Shown here one piece after another: positions 1 to 6,903 of a stretch of DNA of 13,399 nucleotides; within the stretch, counting starts at the first letter, position 1, and every line of letters begins with the position of its first letter. The notes beneath the pieces were generated by a model. It had not been told where the DNA came from. It ran no database searches and saw only the letters and a list, made by a program, of their open reading frames with translations. This DNA comes from Microthrixaceae bacterium. GTDB taxonomy: Bacteria; Actinomycetota; Acidimicrobiia; Acidimicrobiales; Acidimicrobilacustridaceae. The position numbers were made by a program, and so were the translations under genes. Location of the stretch: assembly GCA_023264915.1 (NCBI GenBank), contig JAHFUU010000018.1:1-13399 (forward strand), given 5' to 3'.

Positions 1-284
1 CCGACGTTGAAGGCGTTGCCGCCTGCCGCACAACCAGCTGACATGTTGTAGACGGGGATTCCTGTCGACCCCATGTCCTCCACGACGTCGTTGCCGTTCA
101 GCCCCCATCCCTTGCCGCCGGAGAACCGCGAGCTTGCAGCCGCGACCGCTTCGATGTCACGCCACGAGACACCGGCATCGGACAGCGCCGCTACCACTGC
201 GTGCCGGCACAGCTCGGTTACGGATCGGTCCGCGAACTTGCCCCAAGGGTGCATCCCGACGCCTATGACCGCTACATCTCTCAT
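1..284 (-). CDS. Thiolase (SCP-x/lipid-transfer type), N-terminal part, cut by window edge
   Basis: Only the first 94 codons are present; the gene continues off the left edge. The start ATG at 284 has a good ribosome site (GAGAGG) a few bases upstream. The protein opens with MRDVAVIGVGMHPWGKF, the usual start of thiolase-like lipid-transfer proteins. At residues 80-91 it has NMSAGCAAGGNA, which matches the loop carrying the thiolase nucleophile, with Cys85 as the likely acyl-accepting residue. Thiolases of this branch cleave or form carbon-carbon bonds in acyl-CoA esters. The gene directly upstream encodes a DUF35 protein; such proteins are known partners of these thiolases (BbsA with BbsB, ChsH2 with the aldolase Ltp2). 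It is the last visible gene of the ETF operon. Because the C-terminal catalytic His and Cys lie outside the window, I cannot tell a true thiolase from a retro-aldolase of the Ltp2 kind. Confidence 0.85.
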   Translation of the reverse strand, partial: MRDVAVIGVGMHPWGKFADRSVTELCRHAVVAALSDAGVSWRDIEAVAAASSRFSGGKGWGLNGNDVVEDMGSTGIPVYNMSAGCAAGGNAFNV

Positions 285-393
285 GGTTCGCACCTCTCGT
301 GGCCTGGCATGGCCTCATCTCGGCATTGGATTCCGTGCTGTCATGTCAGCGTGGCAAGGGCTCTGGCAACTGGTCCGTGAGCCGGTCGACCCG

Positions 394-819
394 TCATGTC
401 GGCCGGAACATCCAGCTGATCGGCTCTGAGCCATCCTCGTTGTGGCAGAGCGGCTCGATGACCAGCTCGACGCGGTCACCGACGGACACGCTGGACGGAT
501 CGTCGACTGCCATGCGTCCCACGACACGCAACCCGTCATCGAGGTCGACGACGCCGAGCGCGTAGGGGACGTAGGGCTCGTCGTAGCGAGCCGGTACCGG
601 CGGCGGGTAGTTCTGGATCGAGCTGCTCCACACCGTGCCCGAAGGCCCGAAGCTCGCGTCTTGGATCTTCGAGTCCGAGCACTCGGGGTTGTGGCATGTG
701 CCAGCGGAGGGGAAGTAGGGCGTCGCGCACGACAAGCACCTCGACCCGAGCAGCCGCGCGCCTTGTGGCCCTTCGCTGAACAGGCCGTCGATCACGGGAA
801 CGCGGTTGGTGTCAGTCAT
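394..819 (-). CDS. DUF35 zinc-ribbon/OB-fold protein, probable thiolase partner
   Basis: This is a 141-residue protein with the two-part DUF35 layout. A rubredoxin-like zinc ribbon comes first, with Cys28, Cys31, Cys42 and Cys47 in a CxxC...Cx4C arrangement. An OB-fold follows from about residue 55, including the typical YVPYALGVVDLDDGLRVVGR strand region. Family members bind acyl-CoA and act as obligate subunits of thiolases or aldolases that cleave CoA-thioester intermediates of aromatic, steroid and polyketide metabolism. The gene overlaps the end of ETF alpha by 8 bases (ATGACTGA), which suggests translational coupling. A GTG at 828 is an alternative start adding three residues; I prefer ATG 819 because a weak GAGTGA lies five bases before it. 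The thiolase gene follows after 109 bases on the same strand and is the likely partner. Confidence 0.85.
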   Translation of the reverse strand: MTDTNRVPVIDGLFSEGPQGARLLGSRCLSCATPYFPSAGTCHNPECSDSKIQDASFGPSGTVWSSSIQNYPPPVPARYDEPYVPYALGVVDLDDGLRVVGRMAVDDPSSVSVGDRVELVIEPLCHNEDGSEPISWMFRPT

Positions 820-1804
820 GGGAATCACTCACTTGTGTCACTGCGCGAACCAGCTCGGGAAGTACCTCGTTGCAGTCGGCGACGATCCCGTAGCGGGCGT
901 GGCGGAAGATTGGGGCATCAGGGTCAGAGTTGACGGCGACGATCGTCTTCGCGGCGGAGCAGCCAACCATGTGTTGTGTCGCACCGGAGATGCCAGCCGC
1001 CAGGTAGAGCGCCGGGCGGGTGATCTTGCCGGTGAGACCGACCTGGCGCGACGAATCGATCCAGCCGTCGTCCACGATCGGCCGCGACGCCGCCGCCATG
1101 CCGCCGAGGGCCTCGGCAAGCTGCTCGACGAGCTTGTAGTTCTGCGGAGACCCCAGGCCTCGGCCCCCGGCGACGATTATCTCTGCATCCTCCAGGCGCG
1201 GTCCCTCTGCTCGGGCCGGGTCCAGCACGCGGACCCTCTCATGCACCTCAGAGAGGTCAACTGGCACCTCGGACACGGTTGGCGAGCTCGGGCTGCTGGC
1301 CGGTTCGGGCACCACCGAGTTGGCGAGCAGCGCGACCACGCACGGGCGTCCTGTCGCGGCCCGGTACACGACTCGGGTGTCGCCACCGAAGGCCGCAGCT
1401 GTCACCTCGAGGCCGTCGCCCTCGACGGCAACGTCGAGGGCGTTCATCACGACACTTGCACCCAGGCGGCCGGCCACCAAGGGAGCCACGAGGCGCGTGT
1501 CAAAGGTCTGGCTGAACAGCACCAACCCTGCGGGATGGTCACCGAGGAACCTACAGACGGCCTCGACGAACGAATCGGCCAGACCGGTGCTGAGCTTGGG
1601 GTCAGAGATCACCTCGATCTCGCCGACGCCGTGCCTGGCGGCCACCTCGGCACAATCCTGCGGAGCCGGCCCGACCACGAGCCAGACCAAGCCGACACCG
1701 AGGCCGGCACTCACGCTACGCCCGAGCGTGAGCGCGGCCTCGGTCTCTTCGGGGGGCTCTTCGCGGATCCCGGTCCACGAGCAAACGACCACCGGTGCCG
1801 TCAC
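812..1804 (-). CDS. etfA: Electron transfer flavoprotein, alpha subunit
   Basis: The 330-residue protein accepts electrons from flavin dehydrogenases together with ETF beta and carries FAD in its C-terminal half. That half shows the family pattern in order: EIIVAGGRGLGSPQNY, then VDDGW...SRQVGLTGK (about residues 244-260), then LAAGISGATQH (268-278) and TIVAVNSDPDAPIF. The N-terminal half is the more variable Rossmann-like domain. I chose GTG at 1804 because GGAGG lies seven bases upstream. The frame also opens at a TTG at 1822, but no ribosome site precedes that. ETF beta is the upstream gene, 66 bases away, and the DUF35 gene overlaps the 3' end. A dedicated ETF pair inside a catabolic operon implies that an acyl-CoA dehydrogenase or similar flavoenzyme encoded nearby feeds it. 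None is in the window unless the KstD-like protein does so. Confidence 0.95.
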   Translation of the reverse strand: MTAPVVVCSWTGIREEPPEETEAALTLGRSVSAGLGVGLVWLVVGPAPQDCAEVAARHGVGEIEVISDPKLSTGLADSFVEAVCRFLGDHPAGLVLFSQTFDTRLVAPLVAGRLGASVVMNALDVAVEGDGLEVTAAAFGGDTRVVYRAATGRPCVVALLANSVVPEPASSPSSPTVSEVPVDLSEVHERVRVLDPARAEGPRLEDAEIIVAGGRGLGSPQNYKLVEQLAEALGGMAAASRPIVDDGWIDSSRQVGLTGKITRPALYLAAGISGATQHMVGCSAAKTIVAVNSDPDAPIFRHARYGIVADCNEVLPELVRAVTQVSDSHD

Positions 1805-1870
1805 GTCCTCGCCTCCATGCAATCAGGTGAGCTCCCGTCGCAACCCGCGCAGATCTCGCTCTCGCTCATC

Positions 1871-2686
1871 TCATCGACCTGCCTTGATGAGCTTGTTCTC
1901 CACCAGGCGTGCGACCAGCTCGTCGGCCAGCTGTGCTGGGCCCTCGCCAACGATGATCTCGCAGTCGCCCTTGAGCGTCGGCACGAACTGGCGAGCAACG
2001 ACCACAGCCGGCTCGAGACCCCCAGCCCCCACCGCGAGCTCCTGGGTCGTCAGAACTGGCGGATTCACCTTTCGAGCCGCCATCTTCTGCGGCATGGTCG
2101 GGTAGCGCGGCTCACCGAGCTCGCTGCTCACAGTCACCACCGCGGGCAGGTCGACCTCGACCTTCTCGTCACCGTCGGGGGTCACCCTGACCACTTGCAC
2201 GGGCTGTCCAAGTCCTGGCATCTCGACGCTGCGAGCCAGCGTGACCAGCGGCATCCCCAGACCCACGGAGACCAGGGCCGGCACCACACCCTGATCGTCA
2301 TCTGAAGCCTGCCGGCCACACAGCACGAGATCGGCTCCGCCGACCGATGCGACCCACGCGACCAGGATCGAGGCCACGACGTGACAGTCCATGGGACCCT
2401 CGGGTGGTTCGATGGCAACGACCTCGTCCGCGCCGAGCGAGAGGGCGTGGCGCAACATCGCGGTCTGGTCTGATCCGATCGAGGCCACCACGACCGTGCA
2501 CTCGAGGCCTGAATCCTTGAGCCGGAGGGCCGCCTCGATCGCTTGCTCGTCATATCCGTTCATGAGGCGAGGGATGGTGGACTGGGTGATGTTGCCGTCG
2601 TCGTCGACCACAAGACCCCCCGACACCGCGTAGGCGCCGACTGCATCGGGGTCCAGCACCTCCTTTGCGAAAACGACAATCCTCAT
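1871..2686 (-). CDS. etfB: Electron transfer flavoprotein, beta subunit
   Basis: The protein has 271 residues, close to the family norm. Landmarks are the N-terminal MRIVVFAKEVLDPD, the MNGYDEQAIEAALRLK helix at residues 42-57 (family form NPFDE.AVEEALRLK), the AMP-binding region DLVLCGRQASDDDQG at 119-133, and the ETF beta signature EPRYPTMPQKMAARK at 192-206. The frame stays open upstream to 2848, but the conserved N-terminus and a GGGAGAG ribosome site fix the start at ATG 2686. It forms the heterodimer with ETF alpha encoded directly downstream. It is the first gene of the minus-strand operon. Its promoter region (2687-2849) is shared with the divergent crotonase gene and carries the repeated operator-like element, so both transcripts are probably controlled together. 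Confidence 0.95.
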   Translation of the reverse strand: MRIVVFAKEVLDPDAVGAYAVSGGLVVDDDGNITQSTIPRLMNGYDEQAIEAALRLKDSGLECTVVVASIGSDQTAMLRHALSLGADEVVAIEPPEGPMDCHVVASILVAWVASVGGADLVLCGRQASDDDQGVVPALVSVGLGMPLVTLARSVEMPGLGQPVQVVRVTPDGDEKVEVDLPAVVTVSSELGEPRYPTMPQKMAARKVNPPVLTTQELAVGAGGLEPAVVVARQFVPTLKGDCEIIVGEGPAQLADELVARLVENKLIKAGR

Positions 2687-2745
2687 GGCGTCAACTCTCC
2701 CAGCCGGCCCAGCTCTCTCGCTGCCGGCTACTCGACATCTGACCC

Positions 2746-2786
2746 ACCTAACGTTGTGGTTATATTTCACTACCAACCGGTTAGGT
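2746..2786. promoter_or_regulatory. Operator-like element in the divergent etfB / crotonase promoter
   Basis: The stretch 2768-2786 reads CACTACCAACCGGTTAGGT and contains the perfect 8-bp palindrome AACCGGTT. It shares ACTACC and GGTTAG at the same spacing with elements near 8640 and 12515. A second, weaker copy lies next to it: CCTAAC at 2747-2752 and GGTTATA at 2758-2764, with the GGTTA cores 21 bases (two helical turns) apart. The AT-rich TATATTT between them (2761-2767) could hold a -10 box. The element sits 82 bases from the etfB start and 64 from the crotonase start, so one bound regulator could control both directions. The binding protein, perhaps of the TetR family given the size and symmetry, is an inference. 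Confidence 0.55.
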
Positions 2787-2849
2787 TTATGGCCTGCATG
2801 GTAGGATCTGCGGGCCGAGAGCTCAAGCCCGGGGATGAGAGGGAGCACG

Positions 2850-3743
2850 ATGGCGTGGAGCGACTGGGTCCAGGTCGAAGGCGAGGGCTTCGACTTCGCT
2901 GAGATCCGCTACGAGAAGAAGCACCACAGCGACCTGCAAGGCGGCATCGCCCGGGTCACGATCGACAAGCCCGACAAGTACAACGTGATGACGATCGCAA
3001 CCGTCGAGCAGATGTTCCGCGCCTTCTATGACGCAAGCCATGACACGTCCCTCGGCGCGATCGTCGTGGCGGGCGCCGGGCGCCACTTCGGTGTCGGTGG
3101 TGACGTCGATTGGGAACGTTGGGGCCTGCGTGAGGCCTTCTACCACCGCTACCCGCACAACAGGCTCATCCGGATGTCACGCAAGCCGGTGCTGGCGGCC
3201 GTGCAGGGCTACTGCCTGGGCGGCCACAACCACATGGCCTACTGCTGTGACTTCACCATCGCGGCCGACAACGCCAAGTTCGGCCAGGCCGGGCCAAAGG
3301 TGTCGAGCCCTGCCGACGGCTTCTTCGTGCCCTACCTCACCAAGGTGGTCGGCGCGAAGAAGGCACGGGAGATGTGGATGCTGTGCCGGCGCTACAGCGC
3401 GGACCAGGCCCTCGAGATGGGTCTGGTCAACAAGGTCGTCCCACTCGACGAGCTCGATGCGGCCGTCGACGAGTGGTGCGAGGAGCTTCTCGCTGTCAGC
3501 CCTGGTTGCCTCGAGATCCTCAAGGCCGCCTTCGATCTGGAGATGGATGGATATCCCGAGATGGGCGTCATCTCGAGCCGCATGTACCCCGATTGGTTCG
3601 ACCTGCCCGAGGGCAAAGAGGGTGGCGCCGCGTTCGGCGAGAAGCGCACCCCCCGCTTCTGGGCCCTGCGCGAGCGCGAGGCGCAGATGCGTGCCGAGCT
3701 GATCGCCGACTACGAGACCGAGACCGGCGCCCAGAGGCCGTGA
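2850..3743 (+). CDS. Crotonase-family enzyme of the MenB/BadI type (enoyl-CoA hydratase or ring hydrolase)
   Basis: The protein has 297 residues. ATG 2850 was chosen over an in-frame ATG at 2835 because GAGAGGGAG lies directly before it. Crotonase landmarks are present: the first oxyanion-hole strand with AGAGRHFGVGGD (residues 74-85) and the second with GYCLGGHNHMAYCCD (120-134). The stretches ADNAKFGQAGPKV (139-151) and VVGAKKAREMWMLCRRYSA resemble MenB (naphthoyl-CoA synthase) and BadI (2-ketocyclohexanecarboxyl-CoA hydrolase) more than ordinary enoyl-CoA hydratases. Those enzymes form or break carbon-carbon bonds next to rings. The family motif GS-x-D-x-GYG is altered here to SSPADGFF (151-158): the usual Asp position is Ala154 and an Asp sits one residue later. 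The C-terminus has a long EKRTPRFWALR tail as in BadI. It is cytoplasmic. Plain hydratase activity remains possible. Confidence 0.85.
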   Translation: MAWSDWVQVEGEGFDFAEIRYEKKHHSDLQGGIARVTIDKPDKYNVMTIATVEQMFRAFYDASHDTSLGAIVVAGAGRHFGVGGDVDWERWGLREAFYHRYPHNRLIRMSRKPVLAAVQGYCLGGHNHMAYCCDFTIAADNAKFGQAGPKVSSPADGFFVPYLTKVVGAKKAREMWMLCRRYSADQALEMGLVNKVVPLDELDAAVDEWCEELLAVSPGCLEILKAAFDLEMDGYPEMGVISSRMYPDWFDLPEGKEGGAAFGEKRTPRFWALREREAQMRAELIADYETETGAQRP

Positions 3744-3758
3744 GGACGATCTGACCGC

Positions 3759-3783
3759 TGATGGCGCCCACGGTCCGCCATCA
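3759..3783. terminator. Hairpin between converging genes, possible bidirectional terminator
   Basis: TGATGGCG at 3759-3766 is perfectly complementary to CGCCATCA at 3776-3783, giving an 8-bp stem with a 9-base loop. It begins 15 bases after the crotonase stop codon, in the gap before the converging DUF1996 gene. Neither strand has a clear T tract after the stem, so intrinsic termination would be weak; position and symmetry are the main support. Confidence 0.4.
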
Positions 3784-3858
3784 AGTCAGAACCCCAAGAT
3801 GCCTGCAAGCAACACGCTCCGGGACTCCGGGGATGGGCTGGCGGCACGGTCAGGCCAA

Positions 3859-4866
3859 TCAGAACGTCGGGGGTGAACCACCGGTCCCACCGGGGGGGTC
3901 GCAGATGACCGCTCGGCGGAGGCACTTGTCGATCTCGTTCTCGAGGCTGTCCTGATCCCAGGTGTTGACGAAGTCAGCGTGACCGGTGAGGAGCGAACCC
4001 GGAGAGAGGCTCAGCCCGTCGGTCGGGCCTGTGTAGGGGTAGTGGACGACGAAGGTGAGCTGTGGCATCGGCACGGGATGGGTCAGAGGGCAGCCGTCGG
4101 GACCGCTGTAGGCCACGTGTGACCTGTGGTCCTCGCTGTCGGCGCTCTTGTTGTCCCAGCAGTCCTGGAAGGTGACCCGCATCGTCAGATCAGAGTGCTC
4201 GGGGCAACTCGGGAGGTCGACTGAGACTCTCAGCGACCTGTCACAGGCCCAGGCCACGATCGCTGTCGGCTGGGGTGATGCAGCATGCCCGTCACCGGCG
4301 ATCATCATGAGCCCCTTGGGATATGCCTTGACAGCCTTCGCGTCGACACCAGGTGCGACCCGGTAGTACGCGTCAGACGAAGCTGGTTCGATCCAGCGGC
4401 CGTCTCGCGCCAGGGCCGGTGCCCAATATGCCGCCGTATCGGTCTTCATCCGGCACGTCGTGAGCTTGGAGGCGGTCAACGAGTCGATCGTCGATGTGAA
4501 GTCTGTGGTGGTGTTGCCGAAGAAGTCATGATGGTGAGCGGCTCCCTGCTTGCCCGGGTAGACGATCGGGTCGTCGTTTGACGAGTGGCTGTGACGGCAC
4601 TCGGTGGCGAACATGCCACGTGACGGGCGCAGGTCCTCGTTCGGCAAGCCACCGCTTGCGAGGGTCGCGAAGTGCGCTGGCATCGCCGAGCTGCCGCCGC
4701 CCAGATGACCAGCGTGCGGGTCAGCCGAGCCCGACGGCTCACCAGAGGGCCGACTCCTGACCAGGGCCGTCACGCCGCCGGCAACGAGGGCGACGAGGCT
4801 GACGACGGCAAGGATCCAAACGACCGGCGCTTGGCGGCGGCGACCAGCCCGCCCGGATCTGGCCAT
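3859..4866 (-). CDS. DUF1996 domain protein, membrane-anchored and facing outside
   Basis: The protein has 335 residues. An Arg-rich N-terminus is followed by one hydrophobic segment (about residues 15-36), then a Gly/Ser/Pro-rich linker and a domain that matches DUF1996 from about residue 75. Visible hallmarks are HHHDFFG (111-117), YWAP (147-150), AYPKGLMMIAGDGHA (181-195), FQDCWD (233-238), the HxxY of HVAY (250-253) and DFVNTWD (298-304). Eight cysteines lie in the exported part, an even number that could form disulfides. Clustered histidines (92, 94, 111-113, 194, 250, 264, 275) could bind a metal, but that is my inference. DUF1996 has no established biochemical function that I know of and is found mainly in fungi and actinobacteria. 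The gene starts two bases after the stop codon of the beta-helix gene, so the two are almost certainly co-translated. Confidence 0.88.
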   Translation of the reverse strand: MARSGRAGRRRQAPVVWILAVVSLVALVAGGVTALVRSRPSGEPSGSADPHAGHLGGGSSAMPAHFATLASGGLPNEDLRPSRGMFATECRHSHSSNDDPIVYPGKQGAAHHHDFFGNTTTDFTSTIDSLTASKLTTCRMKTDTAAYWAPALARDGRWIEPASSDAYYRVAPGVDAKAVKAYPKGLMMIAGDGHAASPQPTAIVAWACDRSLRVSVDLPSCPEHSDLTMRVTFQDCWDNKSADSEDHRSHVAYSGPDGCPLTHPVPMPQLTFVVHYPYTGPTDGLSLSPGSLLTGHADFVNTWDQDSLENEIDKCLRRAVICDPPGGTGGSPPTF

Positions 4867-4868
4867 GG

Positions 4869-6266
4869 TCAGGATCCCTGTGGCTTGGTGGGCAGCTTGA
4901 TGGAAGCCACGTCCACCTTCGGGGCAGGGTTCGCGGCTGGTCGTGGCGGGGCCGTGGCCGCGTCAGGCATGTTGGGTTGCTGGGGTGGGTCGGGGATGGT
5001 CGCCTCGTTGTATGGGATGGCGGGAGGCTTGTCCCCGAGGAAGACCGAGATCAGATCGAGGGCTCCTTCGGTCCAGCTGCCGGTGACCGGGCCACCACAG
5101 GGTGCCTTCTGCTCGATGTTCGCCGGTGCGGAGGTCTTGAACTTGTTGGCGCTGAAGCAGTTGCCGCCGCTGGGGTTGGCCTGGTCGAGAGATCCGGTCG
5201 CCAGATCAGCCAGTCCTGAGCCCGAGACGTCGTTGTCACGCACCGAGTTGTCCTTGGCCGGCCAGATGAGCGTGTCCGGGAGGTTCTCGGGCTTGTCGGG
5301 TTTGGGACCGGTCTGGTTGCAGGGGCCAGGGTCCTGGGTCGGGATCGCGCCCGAAGGCTTCTCCTCGGGGAAGGGGACCAGACCTATCCCGGTCGCCTTG
5401 TGGTCATAGACCAGGTTCCGCTCGACGGTGTCGCCGATGCCACCTGCCACGAGGATCCCGTTGCCTATCGCCATCTTCGCCGCGTCGATCGCCGGGGTCT
5501 TGTCGTTGTTGTTGTCATAGACGACGTTGCCTACGACTGTCGTGCGCCTCTGGGGGTAGCACAGCTCATATGAGCCCGTGTTGGGGACGATCCCAGCTCG
5601 GTTGCGTCGCCAGACCGAGTTGATCAGGTACACGTCACCACCGGAGTTCGTCCCCGAGTAGCCCAGGCCGTTCCACTCCGAGATCACGTCGCTGATGACG
5701 GTGTTGCACGGGTAGCACTGCCCGAGGTAGAAGCCAGCATCGGGACTGCCCGAGGCGTAGGAGTGCTCGAACAGGCCGTTGACCGAGCCGAAGCCGTAGA
5801 TCCCGTAGTCGCCGTTGCGCACCGCTGTCAGGTACGAACCTCGGAACCCGTCCGCCCCGGTCCAGTAGAACGCGTTGAACTGGTAGTTGCGCGCTGTCAG
5901 GTTCTCGATGCTGACGCCGTTGGCGCCCGTCACCCGGATTCCGTTCTGCAACTTGAACTGGCCGTCGAGAATCGTCGTGTTGCGATCAAGCCCCCGGATG
6001 GTGAGGTTGTCGGTCTTGACATCCACTGCCTCGTTGTAGGTGCCGGGAGAGATCAACACCAGGTCACCTGGTTGGGCCGCGTCGACCGCGGCCGCGATGG
6101 TCTTGTGGTCAGCGGGCACCCTGAGAACCTTGTAGGTCGGCGCAGTGGTGGCGGAGGAGCCCTGACTGCCCCCTCCGTCGCTGGTGCATGACACCAGTGA
6201 CAGCGCACCCAGGAGCGCTGCGACCGCGAAAGATGCGACGGTCCGCTTCCCCGATGAGGTGGACAT
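4869..6266 (-). CDS. Parallel beta-helix lipoprotein (pectate-lyase/NosD-like fold)
   Basis: The protein has 465 residues. A signal peptide ends in a lipobox with Cys27 (LSLVSC), so it is probably a surface lipoprotein. Residues 50-100 (DHKTIAAAVDAAQPGDLVLI, then SPGTYNEAVDV and LTIRGLDRNTTILDG) are the classic opening of right-handed parallel beta-helix proteins. Repeated N/G/V-rich turns follow to about residue 375. Family members include pectate lyases, NosD (copper-site maturation of N2O reductase) and surface polysaccharide-binding proteins; I see no specific lyase active site. Six cysteines (184, 187, 236, 316, 370, 390) remain after the lipid Cys, including a CYPC pair at 184-187. The tail from 425 is Pro/Ala-rich, as in cell-wall-spanning segments. 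The ribosome site AAGGGGAG precedes ATG 6266. It lies 54 bases after the cupredoxin gene and 2 bases before the DUF1996 gene. Confidence 0.85.
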   Translation of the reverse strand: MSTSSGKRTVASFAVAALLGALSLVSCTSDGGGSQGSSATTAPTYKVLRVPADHKTIAAAVDAAQPGDLVLISPGTYNEAVDVKTDNLTIRGLDRNTTILDGQFKLQNGIRVTGANGVSIENLTARNYQFNAFYWTGADGFRGSYLTAVRNGDYGIYGFGSVNGLFEHSYASGSPDAGFYLGQCYPCNTVISDVISEWNGLGYSGTNSGGDVYLINSVWRRNRAGIVPNTGSYELCYPQRRTTVVGNVVYDNNNDKTPAIDAAKMAIGNGILVAGGIGDTVERNLVYDHKATGIGLVPFPEEKPSGAIPTQDPGPCNQTGPKPDKPENLPDTLIWPAKDNSVRDNDVSGSGLADLATGSLDQANPSGGNCFSANKFKTSAPANIEQKAPCGGPVTGSWTEGALDLISVFLGDKPPAIPYNEATIPDPPQQPNMPDAATAPPRPAANPAPKVDVASIKLPTKPQGS

Positions 6267-6320
6267 GGCCAGCTCCCCTTCACTAGTCAGTGTGCTCAGG
6301 CCGCGTTGGCGCCAGTTGTG

Positions 6321-6797
6321 TCAGCGCACGACGATAGTGCCGACCATCCCTGCGTCGCGGTTGCCGTGAACCGAGCAGTAGAACTTGTACGTGCCAGGCT
6401 TGGCGAAGGTGACCGTGGCCTTGTCACCGGGGTGAAAGGCGTCGGTCTGGACAGGCGCAAAGGCGCCATCGTCAAAGGGCAGCACGTTGTGGTCGTTGCG
6501 GCCGTCGTTCTCGAAGGAGACCGTGCGCCCTGAGCTCACCACGGCTCCCTCGGGGTAGAACCGGTTGTCGAGCACCTGGATCGGCTTGTTCTCGGGGAGG
6601 ACCTCGGTGACAACGGTCTTGGATGTTCGAGTCGGTGCTGTCGTCGTGGCACCCGCGCCCTCTGGGGGTGTCTCGCTCTTCGAACAGGCGACCGCACCGA
6701 CCAGTGCCGCAGCAGCGACGGCTGGGAGCAGGCGGCGCAGGACCCCATGGAGGCTTGCGGCTGCGGGTGCGTCGCTACCGGTTCGTGCTGTGCTCAT
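6321..6797 (-). CDS. Cupredoxin-domain lipoprotein (plastocyanin-like, type 1 copper)
   Basis: From ATG 6797 the protein has 158 residues: an N-terminal region, a hydrophobic stretch (about 24-37) ending in AVAC with Cys38 as probable lipid-anchor site, a Thr/Pro-rich linker, and a cupredoxin domain from about residue 70. All four type 1 copper ligands are visible: His103 (in NDHNV), Cys141 and His144 (YCSVHG) and Met151 (GMVG). It should therefore bind copper and carry electrons, or deliver copper, outside the membrane. The start is uncertain. In-frame ATGs at 6812, 6860 and 6872 exist; only 6860 has a plausible ribosome site (GGTGA), but it would leave an unusually long N-terminal region. 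The gene follows the FAD dehydrogenase on the same strand and precedes the beta-helix lipoprotein by 54 bases, which suggests the exported proteins act together. Confidence 0.85.
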   Translation of the reverse strand: MSTARTGSDAPAAASLHGVLRRLLPAVAAAALVGAVACSKSETPPEGAGATTTAPTRTSKTVVTEVLPENKPIQVLDNRFYPEGAVVSSGRTVSFENDGRNDHNVLPFDDGAFAPVQTDAFHPGDKATVTFAKPGTYKFYCSVHGNRDAGMVGTIVVR

Positions 6798-6903
6798 CTG
6801 ATCTGGTCTCATCCTCACGGCTGGCGCCTCGAGCGAGTCTTCCCGCGAGGCACCCCTCATGCCAGTCACCATGGGCGGTGACGATACACGCGGTCGCTGT
6901 CTG

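Noticed and set aside
806..2305. Long plus-strand open frame (499 codons) opposite etfA and etfB
   Set aside because: It lies exactly antisense to two clearly conserved genes and its translation is rich in His, Arg and Gly with no domain. This is the usual high-GC shadow effect.
2768..2786. Reading the element as a KstR site
   Set aside because: AACnnGTT is present but the outer T and A of the KstR consensus are missing, and the sister sites at 8630 and 12508 lack the left half altogether.
4869..6266. Calling the beta-helix protein a pectate lyase or NosD
   Set aside because: Only the fold is visible. No catalytic Asp/Arg set of pectate lyases and no nos genes are nearby, so a specific function would be a guess.
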